DNA from: Myrica gale
Taxonomy: Eukaryota > Streptophyta > Magnoliopsida > Fagales > Myricaceae
Length of the DNA: 64,000 nt
Direction: 5' to 3'
Assembly: GCA_963930655.1 (NCBI GenBank)
Contig: OZ005616.1
Span: forward strand, 11,312,001-11,376,000
Shown here one piece after another: positions 49,001-61,000 of this stretch (within the stretch, counting starts at the first letter, position 1; every line of letters starts with the position of its first letter). The notes under the pieces were generated by a model that searched no databases, was not told the DNA's origin, and worked only from the letters and a program-made list of their open reading frames with translations. A program made the position numbers and the translations under genes.

Positions 49001-52000
49001 GAGTTGGGACTGAAATTTGGAGGAGATTTGGTTCGATGTGAGGAAGGGGTTAGTGAGGTGGGTGTTGTACCTTTGAGGGTGCTGTACCCTAGAGATGACA
49101 CAGTTGAGGGTGAAGGGTCGGTTGAGCCATCGAAGTGGGTGTTGGAGATGGTTCAGTCTTTCAGGTTTATGGTTGGGGTCTCGTGTGTTGGGTACGAATC
49201 CGCATTAATGAATCTGTTTGCTGCATTGGAGATGGAGAGGGATAGTGGCAGTCGGTTTTCGGGCAGATCTGGTAGCAAGATGATGAGGGAGCTCAAAGCT
49301 TTGGAATGCTCCGTAAACTATGATGGGAATACTTCTACTTCTAGAAGGAACAAGAAGGTGGGGAGGGCTCTTGTTAATTCTTTATGAAGCCTCGAATCAT
49401 TAGCTGGAATGTGAGGGGTTTGAATGAGAGGGGTAAATGTTTGTCGGTCGGTAATTTGTTACGAGGGTGGAAAGGGGATTTAATTTGTCTTCAGGAAACT
49501 AAGGTTGTGGAGGTGTCCCGGGCTTTGGTTAGGAGGTTGTGGGGAGGGAGTCATGTTAAATGGTGTTGTTTGGGGGCTGATGGAGCGTCGGGTGGTATTT
49601 TGTGTCTTTGGGATTCCCGTGTTCTGGAGATGGTTGAGTCATGCATTGGCTTATTTTCCTTATCTTTGATCTTTAGGAATGTCGAGGATGGTGTTCAATG
49701 GATTTTTTCCGGTGTATATGGTCCTAATGATGATTGTAGTAGGAGGATTATGTGGGACGAGTTGGCGGGGATTCAGAGTTGGTGGCATTTACCTTGGTGC
49801 ATTGGAGGAGATTTTAATGTGACTCGCTTTCCGAGTGAGCGGTTGGGGGGTGGGGGTTGTAGGCGGGCTATGTTGGAGTTCTCGAATTTTATTTCTGATC
49901 TTGATCTCATGGACCTTGAGTTGGTTGGAGGTATGTACACTTGGTCTAATGGTAGATCGTCTCAGTCTTGGTCTCGGATTGACCGTTTTCTTGTTAGTGT
50001 GGGTTGGGAGTCGGTGTACCCTGAGCTTGTTCAGAAAAGGTTGCCCCGTATGCTTTCTGACCATTTCCCGATCTTGTTGGAAAATGGTAGTGTTGGGGGT
50101 TCGAGGAAACCGTTCCGTTTCGAGAATATGTGGCTTAAAGAGGATGGGTTTGTGGATTTGGTTAAGGAGTGGTGGGAGGGTTTCCATTTTTTTGGTTCCC
50201 CGAGCTTTGTTCTGTTTTCGAAATTGAGAGCCTTGAAGCAAAATCTTAAGGTGTGGAATCGGGAGGTGTTTGGTGACTTGGGGGTTAGAAAGTCGAATCT
50301 TTTGGTTGAGCTTGCTATTCTGGATGGTGCGGATGAGGGAGGCACTATAGATGAGGCGGGTAGGGTTCGGCGGTTGGAGGTTTCTAGGGAGCTGGAAAAT
50401 TTAATTTCTATGGAGGAGACGTGTTGGAGGCAGAAGTCTAGGGCTCTCTGGCTCAAGGAGGGCGATCGGTGCACTAAGTTCTTCCATAGAGTGGCAAACT
50501 CTAATAGAAGGGCGAACTTGATTTCAAGATTAGAGGTGGAGGGGGAAGTTGTGGAGGATCCAGCGGGGATCTCTGCGGAGATCGTTGATTTTTACTCTTC
50601 CTTATATGAAGAGCCTTATGCGTGGAGGCCCACTTTGGATGGGTTGGAGTTTGAGAGGATTTCGGAGGATGACGCGGAGTGGATTGAGAGACCTTTTGAT
50701 GTGGAGGAGGTGACTAGGGTGGTTCAGAGTCTCAAGGGCGACAAGGCTCCTGGCCCGGACGGGTTCTCTTTGGCTTTCTTTCAAGCTTGCTGGGGGATCA
50801 TTAAGATGGATGTTATGGCAATGTTTGATGAGTTTGCTAGGAATGGGAGGTTTGTTCGGAGCCTGAACTCGTCTTTTATTGTCCTCATTCCTAAGAAGTC
50901 GGGGGCGGTTGATCTTAAGGATTTTCGTCCTATCAGTTTGGTGGGGGGCATTTATAAGATCTTAGCCAAGGTGTTGGCTAATAGGCTGAGGCTTGTTCTT
51001 GACAAGATTATTTCACCCTCTCAGAATGCTTTTGTCGGGGGGAGACAGATTTTGGACTCGGTGCTCATTGCTAATGAATGTATAGATTCGCGGTTGAGAT
51101 CTGGGGTGCCGGGAATGCTTTGTAAGTTGGACGTGCAGAAAGCTTACGATCATGTTAACTGGAAGTTCCTTTTGTACCTTCTCCGCAGATGTGGTTTCAA
51201 TGAAAAATGGTGTAGGTGGATCTCTTTTTGCATCTCGACGGTGAGGTTTTCTGTGATGGTAAATGGTTGTCCGGAGGGTTTTTTCGGTAGCTCCCGTGGT
51301 TTACGGCAAGGGGACCCCCTCTCTCCCCTTTTGTTTGTTATTGTCATGGAAGCTTTTAGCCGTATGTTGGGGAGAGTGGTCGAGCATGGAAGCTTAGAAG
51401 GGTTTATGGTTGGAGGGGGTTCAGGGGGGAGTGTGTGCATATCTCACTTACTTTTCGCGGATGATACTTTGGTGTTGTGTGGGGCGGATGCCCGCCAGTT
51501 CCGGAGTCTTAGATGTCTTCTTCTGTGTTTTGAAGCTGTTTCTGGCCTTCGAATCAATTTGTCGAAGTCCGAAGTTATTCCCATTGGTAGGGTTGATAAT
51601 GTTCAGGAATTGGCGGGAATTATGCAATGTGGGGTGGCCTCGCTTCCTTTCAAATACTTGGGTCTTCCGTTGGGGGCAAGCTTCAAGTGTGTTCACATTT
51701 GGGATGAGATTATTGAACGGATGGAAAGAAGACTTGCGGGTTGGAAAAGGATGTATCTCTCTAAGGGGGGTAGGCTTACCCTCATTAAATCTACTCTTTC
51801 TTGCCTTCCGACCTTTTTCCTTTCTTTATTCCCTATCCCGGTTGCAGTGGCTAATCGATTGGAAAAGATTCAGAGAGATTTCCTATGGGGCAGCGATGAG
51901 ACTGTGCATAAGTTTCATCTTGTGAGGTGGGAGTTGGTGTGTTCTCCTCATCATGATGGGGGTCTGGGGATCCGAAGTTTATCCATGTTCAATAAGGCTC

Positions 52001-55000
52001 TGTTGAGTAAGTGGCTGTGGCGTTTTGCTCATGAGAGAGATAGGCTTTGGCGGCTTGTCATTGCTGCTAAATATGGGAGCTGTGTGGGAGATTGGAGATC
52101 TCGTTCTCTTCGGGGACCGTATGGTGTTAGCCTTTGGAGGTTCATATCCAAAGGGTGGGCGGCCTTCAGTAAGTCTCTTAAGTTTGTGGTGGGGAGTGGT
52201 GTTAGGGTTAGTTTTTGGCAAGACGTTTGGTGTGGTGATATTCCTTTGTCTTTGGCCTTTCCGGTGGTCTATTCTTTGGCTCTTAATAAGGAGGCCACGG
52301 TGGCGGATTATGTGGCGGAGAATGATGGTATAGTTGTGTGGAATGTCTCCTTTGTTAGATCTGCTAATGATTGGGAGTTGGAGGATTTTTCCGCGTTTTT
52401 CTCCAAGTTGTATGGGTCAGCGATTCGGAGGGGGGAAGAAGATAAGATGGCATGGACTGGCTCCAAAAATGGTTCTTTTACGGTTAAGTCTATGTATTCT
52501 TCCGTTGTCAGTAGGAGCAGAGTTCATTTCCCTTGGAAAGGAGTTTGGAAGACGAAGTGCCCTTTGAAGGTGTCTTTCTTTGTGTGGGAGGCTACGCATG
52601 GGAAGATTCTTACGTCGGATAATCTTCGGAGGAAAGGTATCTATATTGCAGATTGGTGCTATCTTTGTCGTGATGATGGGGAGTCGGTTGACCATGTGCT
52701 CCTCCATTGTCCGTTCTCGCGGGGGCTTTGGAATCATGTGCTGGGCATTACAAATTTTCAGTGGGTAATGCCGGAGAAGGTTGTGGGAGTGTTGTGGAGT
52801 TGGAATAGGAGGTTGTCCAATCCGATTGCCAAGGCTATTTGGAGAATGATTCCTTCATGCATTTGGTGGTGTCTTTGGAGGGAACGAAATAGTAGATGTT
52901 TTGAGGATTGTTCCTTGTCTTTGGTGAAGATGCAAGAACTTTTGTTAACTTCCCTTTTTAGTTGGGCTAATGTGGTGCTTGGCTGTCCTTTTGTTGATTT
53001 CAAGGATTTTCTTACTTTTTTGGTTTGTTTAGAATAAGTGATTTCGGTATAGCACTTTGTACTGTTCTCACTTTTTTCTAATGAGATTGGTTGCTTATCA
53101 AAAAAAAAACAAATCAAAACGTTCCCCACCCGCTCCGGCATAACCCAATGAAGGTTCAGCAACTTGAAAACGTGCTGCCACAAACCTCTCGCCTCTGGAC
53201 AATGGAGTAAGACATGGTTAATCGATTCACCATCCTTCTTACAAAGGTAGCACCAATCAAGCACATAAAGCCCTCGACGCCTCAAGTTATCAGACGTCAA
53301 AATCCTACCATGCGTAGCCTCCCAAACAAAGAAGGAGACTCTTGAAGGGTCTTTAGACTTCCAGATGCGACGCCAAGGGAAGGACACAACATTTCCACCA
53401 TCAAGCAAAGCATAGAACGACTTCACAGAAAAACAACCATCCTTGCTACCCACCCAACACAACTTGTCCTCCACAACTCGATGCACCACAGACTCATAAA
53501 GGGTGGAAAAAAAGAAGAAAACTCTTCCAACTCCCAATCATTTGCAGGACGAATGAACTGGACATTCCAAACCATCGAACTGGCCTCATAATCCATACAA
53601 TCCACCACTAGACCATCCGGATCCAAAGAAAGGGAAAAAACTGTAGGAAAAGAGCAACTCAACGGACGATCCCCACACCACGCATCATGCCAAAACCTCT
53701 AAATATCCATTGAGGTTTGCAGGGTGGTTTGTTGTCCATTGAGGGTTCTTCGATGTCCATTGAGCGTTTGCAGGGTGGTTTGTTGTTTACTTTGTTTCTT
53801 TGGGCTAATGCGTTGTTGGGGGGCTCTTTTCTTGATTTTCAGGATTTCCTTAGTTTCTTTGTTTGTATGTTGTAATCTGCCAGTACAATCTTTGTACTGA
53901 TGTTTCTTCTTTTCCGTTAATAATATTCTTACTTATCAAAAAAAAAAACACTTGGAGTTTGTTAATCCATACTTCATTATTTATTAATGTACCAGTGTCG
54001 TGTTGTATCCCTATCTTATCTGTGTCCATTACTTAATAGCCTTGGAAAAATTACGAGCTTAGTAGATAAGAGAAGGTTTTTGTGGTTAGGAACCTCAAAA
54101 TATCTAACTATTTTGTGTATTGACAACTGAAATATGTTTTTCCAAAATTTTAGATGTTTATTCAAACATATAGTTCTACTTATTTTAAGAAACATGTAGA
54201 GTCCACAATGATAACACCAAAATTTTCAACTCTGACCAGCTGCATTTAGTTGATGCCTTGACTGGACCTTTCCAAGAGCTGAAACCCTCAGGAGAATGTG
54301 CTGGTTTCATCGTGTTGAATCCACATGTCAAAACAAGTTAATTGTGTCAAGTATACATGGTGTTCGAGGCATATTTTTACTGACAGTTTTGGTGGATTGA
54401 ATAAATCATTAAAAGATATCGCTGCCATGATCGGTGTTCGAGCTCATTTGCTCTGTAGGGTTATTCCAAGATATCTATGCTTTTTCTTGTTACTCTTCTG
54501 CTATTATATTGCAATCATATTTTTAGCATTCATGTTCTTAGATCTTATAAAGCACTCAGCGGATCTACACATTGGGCTCTGAGTGTAATGTTCTGAGCCT
54601 TCTCAAACCACTTAGTGTGGACTTATTGCCTAGGAGTTCTAATATGAAGGATTAAACTAAAATTTCTATTACTATTTTATTTACTCTTATATTTACAGTT
54701 GGAAATCATGGATGCATTTGATAAATGGCTGCTCCTGTGAATTAGCTTAATAACCAAATAAGCACTGGCATACTGAAAGGCCTTATTCCAATTTCTATTT
54801 TTTAGCCAAGTTCTTGAAGTTGGAGCAGTTGGATCTGGATCTGGCTCATCCTTCAGATGCAGCTGGAGTGTCAGTTGACGGAACTGGTCAAGTTGGTACC
54901 TATTTTTACACTGCACCTGAGATTGAGCAAGGATGGCCCAAGATTGACGAAAAGGTGAATGTTTCATTATAACGATTTTTTTTGGCTTTATCCTGGTGCT

Positions 55001-58000
55001 GCAGCTCTGCTGCCATATAACTTTTTTTTTTCCAAGATTATTTGATGCAAATTGATGGGTCATCTTGGGTTGCAGGCTGATATGTATAGCTTAGGAATTG
55101 TGTTCTTTGAGCTTTGGCATCCATTTGGGACAGCAATGGAGAGACACATTGTTCTTACTGATTTGAAACAGAAAGGAGAACTTCCTCCAGCTTGGGTTGC
55201 TGAATTTCCGGAGCAGGCATCTTTGTTGCAACGCCTAATGTCTCCAAGTCCATCGGATCGTCCCTCTGCCACGGAACTTTTACAGCATGCCTTTCCTCCA
55301 CGGATGGAATCCGAGTTGTTAGACAGTAAGTAGTTAAATTATTTATATTTATGAGGAAGATCCCCTTTGTGAATTTGCTTTTTCGAAGATTTTGATAGCT
55401 ATTATTCGTAATATGTTGAGAATGTCAGAATGAGAAAAACTTTATTTGACATCCACTTGAACTGGCGAAAGCTAGGGTGCATGCAGAAACATACTCCAAG
55501 AGCACGTGTAAACATTTTTGTTTTTGTTAACTAAGAGATATCTTGCAAGAATCAAAGGCGATGCAAAACAAAATGACTATGGTAAAGAATTAGCAAGAAC
55601 TGATGCTTTGAGTAAAGAAATTGAAAATTAAAAACCAAGTGCTTGCCAGAAAATAGGAAACAAAAAAAAAATACTAAGTATTAATTCAAGCAATTCATCC
55701 TCTCTGGGGATTTTCTGAAGACCAACTGGTTCATACTAAAGGAGTTACCTACATGGGAGCTTGGGTTCTCTCAGTCTCCTTCCAAGGACAAGTCCTTTGT
55801 TCTGTATAACAAGGAACTTATAAAAGTAACAAAGCTTGATTTCTTTATGTCTAGTATGCTGCCATCCTAAAATATCCTCCATTCCCCTCCCATTGATGCT
55901 TTGAAGAAGAATTTTTTTTTATAAGCGCTTTGAAGAAGAAAAAAATATTCTTCATACTCACTTCACAAAAAAAAGGTGGACATTCAATATTCAGATTTCG
56001 ATGGAAAGCCTCTTAACCAACTGATACAACTCCCTATAATAACAACATTATCCTCCATTGTCTGAAAAGATCCGAGAACTGCAGCCTGAATGATGTGTCC
56101 TTACACCACATGTCATACAAGATAGTCCTTTCTGACACCAGATGACTGATACTAAACAAGTCTTCTGCAAGCCAAACTACTGTGACGACTTCTATACATC
56201 CTCTTATTCCTAATATATGGTTCTGGAATTTATTTGTTCACAACAAATACCCCCAGAGTTTCTTGCTTGACCAACTTAGATGGAAATGAAAACAAGGATC
56301 AAATCTGTTGAGGGAGGTGGAAAACTCTAGATGGATTTTCAAGCCAACTTTTAGTTGATTAGTCTATAGACATGAAGAGATTTGGCCGAGGTAAAGGGTT
56401 TGACTTAGACCTGAATTGTCTGCACACTGTTTGTTAATTGATGGTGAAAATCATCCACAGCAGGTCGTTCTACCAAGTCACACTCAATCCTTGCATTTAG
56501 CCAGTTCTGAAAAAAAAAATTACTTGACAATCTTGCTTATCCAAAAGGCAAAAGAAAAAGAAAATACATAGAATCACTCGTACTACATACCGTTTGTCAT
56601 CCAAAGGGTATATGTGCATTCAAAGAGCTTTATCTGAATGTCACCTTCTCCCTTTCTGAGAATTGGATGGAGAGTGCGGTTGTGGATCCAAGACCTCTTT
56701 GAATGCATATGTAACGCACTACTAAAAACAAGAAATTGTGAAGTCTTACTCTCGCTTTTTTATTTCCTACCCAACCAAACAAAGACTTCAATATCTCAAT
56801 TGCGGATTCCTGCGTAGTGGACAATTGTTTGATTAGCTTAGCTAATGCTTTCTATCCATATATACAGATATTCTTCGAACAATGCAAACTTCAGAGGATA
56901 GAAGTATATACGATAAAGTGGTCAATTCTATCTTTGACAAAGAGATGTTAAGCTTGAAAGACCACCATCAAAGCTCTATTCAGTACACTGATGTAGACAC
57001 TGAGGTTCGTGATTATGTTGTTGAGGTCACAAGGGAAGTGTTCAGACAGCATTGCGCAAAGCATATTGAAATAATACCCATTCATTTGTCGGATGATTTT
57101 CCACAGTTCAAAAGGTACCACTGTTAAACAAATTCCACGCTATTCTATCTATAATAGGATATGATGCTCGGCAGATTTTGTTCCTGAATGCTGCAGCTGG
57201 TTAATTATTTTCAGTATTCTATATGAAGGAACACTGTCAAACTCTTGACCCATGGTGGAGATATGCTTGAACTTTGTCATGACCTGCGGTTGCCTTTTGT
57301 TAGTTGGGCGATATCTCGCCAGGTATTTATACCTTCACAGGAAGATGTACTAGTTTTTCTTCTCTTTGTAATTGGTTTCTATCAACTTACATGAAATTGT
57401 TTGGGCTTCAAGTCAATCGCCTACCTTGTCCGAGCATATGATGATTCAATTAGGTGTTCATCTTCCTTACTGAAAAATTATGCTCTGACTTTTCCTGTAT
57501 TATGCTAAGCATACAGTGATTTAGCAGGTTCACTCCGAGAAAGAAACAAAGGTGGTTGTCAAGAACTCCCATTTAGTAAAATGGTCCACATGTTAGGCCT
57601 AAAAATGGAGAATGGTGAGAGGGTAAAGGTGATGTCAATATTGGAATAAAAAGATTCACCATTATCTAGCAGATTAAAGAAAAGTTTCCAATTTCTATAA
57701 AGTTCAGATATTTGGAACAGTGGGTGGCCAATCAGAGGCTGAAAGATGTAAACCTACAGAAGAATTATTGATATAACAAAAAATCTACAAGTCGTGGGGG
57801 TAATTAGTATTTGATTGAGAACTAAAGCATAATCCCACCAATACCTCAACCCTTGAAAAGTACAGAGAAAATTTCACTTTGAAGTGTATTTTTAGCTAGC
57901 CTTGATCATGGTGTGCAGTTGCGCAAGGTTTAGAGCACTCGGTAACTGATTAACTGTAATTGAAGCTTGAATAGTTGCATTTTTTCTATTCAATTGCTTT

Positions 58001-61000
58001 AACAGATGTGCTACTTTACTTGTTTATGAACATATAAAATCGAGTCTAGTGAAGTAACTTGTGTTTCTACTTCCTATGCTATAGAAATCTTCGTTCAAGC
58101 GATATGAGATCTCTTGTGTCTATAGAAGAGGAATAGGGCATTCACCTCCAAATCGCTACCTTCAGGTGCACATTGCAATCATTGAAATTGTTATTGGTTT
58201 AGCTCCTAATCTTGCATCTTTTCCAAGTAAATCTTATGGAATTCTCTCAATGGTGCATCAATGTTAACTCATATATATATATATAAGTTGCGACCCTCTG
58301 TAAGCAGCTTTGTTGTCTACAGGGAGATTTTGATATTATTGGAGGTGGATCAGCATTGACAGAGGCGGAGGTTATCAAGGTGTTGCATTCTTCTGCTTAG
58401 ACCATGCTTTCATTCCCCCTGGCATGCCTTGGAAATTGCATATACAGAACTGTGCTGTAATTTCGATTACTAAGTAGTTTAGTTTTGTACATTTTCCTTT
58501 GATATGCCCTTTTCTTCCCTCTTCTAGAATGATTTCCTCTTGTGATAATTTCTTTTAGATGTTACCATGTACTGCATTGAGTCATAGTGGCTAATCTCTT
58601 CTATACGTGATAAAGGCATCATCAATTTCTTGATCTAACAACCACTTCTCAAATAACCGTCTTAAGGGAAGGAAATTGGTGCTTATTTGAAAGAATTATT
58701 TTACACGTTAGTCATTCCCATTATAAAGGAAAGATGGAGATGGAAGAGACATAAATTTTCCTCTTCTTCCTCTCTTCCAACCTCTATTCTTGCCCTAGTA
58801 CTAGAGCCAAGGTTTTATTTGTGAATCTACCACTTATCTCAAAAGCTTAAGCTGATAAGAAGAGATAAATTTTATTCTCTAACACTTCTCCTCACGTGTT
58901 GGTCGGACTCTCCTTTTATTGAGAGGCTCAACACGTGCAATATTTAATTGAAATTGGGGTTAAGTACACAGTGTAGGTTTTGAACTCAGGACCTTAGCTC
59001 TGATACTATGTGAATCTAACACTTATCCCAAAAACTTAAGTTGCTAGGAAGAGATAGATTTTATTATTTGAATTATATTCTCTAACATTGATTAGACATT
59101 ATTTTTTCTGATTCATTGTCAGCTTTCTTTCTCTAAGTTATCTTTTCCTTTTCTGTTCTAGTTTTGTTTTTCTTTCATTTCTGCTCAATTTTGACGAAGT
59201 GGCAAGACTGTGAGATGTGGGCTGATGCTTGTGGTTAAGGGTGGAAGGTGGCGTCATCAAGGGCTTTGTGAGACAATTGCCCTTGTCCTCGTTGGTGAAG
59301 CCATTGTTGTTGGCATGCCTTGTGTGTGGTTGGCCGTGGTTGGCCAGCAGAACGGTATCATGGTTGGTGTGATTGAAGTTCTTTTGAGATATTGAGATAT
59401 TCATGCTTTAAGTGCATTGGAATCTGTGTGTTGGTGGGAGTCTGTAGGGGTCAGGTCTGGGGATGATGCGCATTACCTTGGTCTTTGTCATTCCATGTGG
59501 ACTTTGTGAATTTTAATAGTCCCCATTTCCACTAAGATACAAAAAAAAAGAGGATAGTCCCCAGTTCCGCTGGCATTGGTAGTGGCTGATCAAATTAAGT
59601 GGTGGCATTCGATAATCTCTGTTGTGGCCAAATTGGTAGTTGGTCGTGGTCTAAATGGAGGAGGAGAAGATTGTAATCTGGGCAAAATTTATCTTCCGCT
59701 AATATCTTTATCTTCAAGTCGGAAGAGCTAGATCAGCCAAATAAGGTCAAGCCCGTTTCTTGATCTGAGTCCAAGTCAACTTGGATGAGCTAAACACGGT
59801 TAAGCCTGATCCTTCAAACCAAGCAAACCCGAATCTACCAAGTCGTGTCAACTGGGACTGGCTTAATAGCAACTCAGATCCTAGGTGTCTGCTGATTTAA
59901 TTTTTTTACCCCCTTACTCATTCTCTCCAGCCACTATGAGCTGTGTTGCAGTTGATTACATTCAGTTTTAGCTGATCCTGCATGTTTCAGCTATTTCAGG
60001 CAGTTTTTGGCCTCTTTCGAGGGCTTTTTTGTGGTTCAGGCTGTCTTGTTCGGATTAGGTGCTTTCTCAAACATTTCAGCTCTGGACCAATCTGATTCCT
60101 TTCGTTTGCACCATTTCAGTATTGATTCCACTACTTCCGGTGATGGCTATTGCCAGTTTCTGTTACTCCTGGGTTGGCTTTATCTTGATTTGGAACTCAA
60201 ATGTCTTTACCCCGCAGGTTGATAGTTATTACCACTTATATGTGCTTGTTAGTAGCTTCTGGTTTCATGCCATTTTTCTTTACTACCTCGTATTCATCCT
60301 TCAGTGCCCTGATGGGTTCTGTCAAGCCACTTATACGTACTCGACCTATGATAATGCAAAATACATTGGGCATGTTTGAGACCCCAAATATTTGGGGTCT
60401 CAACAAATCGGACAAACCAAACAAACTCCAAAATTTTTAACTTTTACACCTACACACTTCACCTTTCACAAACCCCAATAAATCTCAATAAAGTAAAGAT
60501 TCCCAAAATTTCGGGAATATTCTCCAAAATTTTGGCAAACAAACATCCCCATTGTCTTCACCCAAAGCACATGGCTGTCACACTGGAGGCATGAACCTTG
60601 GGAATACACCCACTGCAATCATTCTAAGAATTCGGTAAATTAGTTTTGGAATTGACATGGAAAGCCAGCTAGGTCAGCACTTCACGTCTCTTTTCTCAAG
60701 ATGAGCTCCTGTCGTTATCAAGACCTTTCTCTAGCTCTGGTCTGACTCCGGACATGAGATAATATTCGGTAAGATGAATATATTTAGTTCCTAGGCAAGA
60801 GATGTCTAATGACTCAACCATAAAAATAAATGCTTCAGCCTAGTTTGAGAAAACTCTACCCGTTAAATTTCTCCTGTTTGTTTCATGCTGTATTGACTGC
60901 AAAAGATAGACTGGAACTGGTTGACCAAGAGGTATCTAATTAGAATACCGGAAAACCTCCATTTGATGATTTCTTCTGTTCTTCATGTGCAAGTCCTGTA

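Larger units (their letters stand above)
47384..53107 (+). mobile_element. Full-length L1-type LINE, both ORFs open
   Basis: Exact duplications AACAAATCAAAACG lie at 47370-47383 and 53108-53121. The 5.72-kb element has a 183-bp 5' UTR, ORF1 (47567-49387), ORF2 (49384-53037), a 70-bp 3' UTR with the hairpin CGGTATAGCACTTTGTACTG (53045-53064), and A10. No stop or frameshift interrupts either ORF and all expected catalytic motifs are present. It lies in GCN2 intron 14 in the sense direction, inside an older antisense LINE piece. Identical duplications and open frames point to a recent insertion. It is the only copy in the window that could supply enzymes for the truncated ones. Confidence 0.95.
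47278..53948 (+). mobile_element. Twin-primed (5'-inverted) LINE, split by a full-length LINE
   Basis: Three pieces belong together. 47278-47383 and 53108-53699 are antisense ORF2 sequence, together running from RFWHDAWCG to [10 protein letters not shown]. 53701-53948 is sense: [20 protein letters not shown], stop, hairpin CAGTACAATCTTTGTACTG (53881-53899) and poly(A). The inverted piece ends in the LINE about where the sense piece begins, which is the signature of twin priming. Small duplications of TCCATTGAG and TTTGCAGGGTGG mark the inversion joint. The 14-bp site duplication of the inner LINE splits the inverted piece. No outer duplication was found. Confidence 0.72.

Noticed and set aside
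48373-49101. Minus-strand open frame of 242 codons
   Set aside because: Antisense to the Ser/Gly-rich part of intact LINE ORF1.
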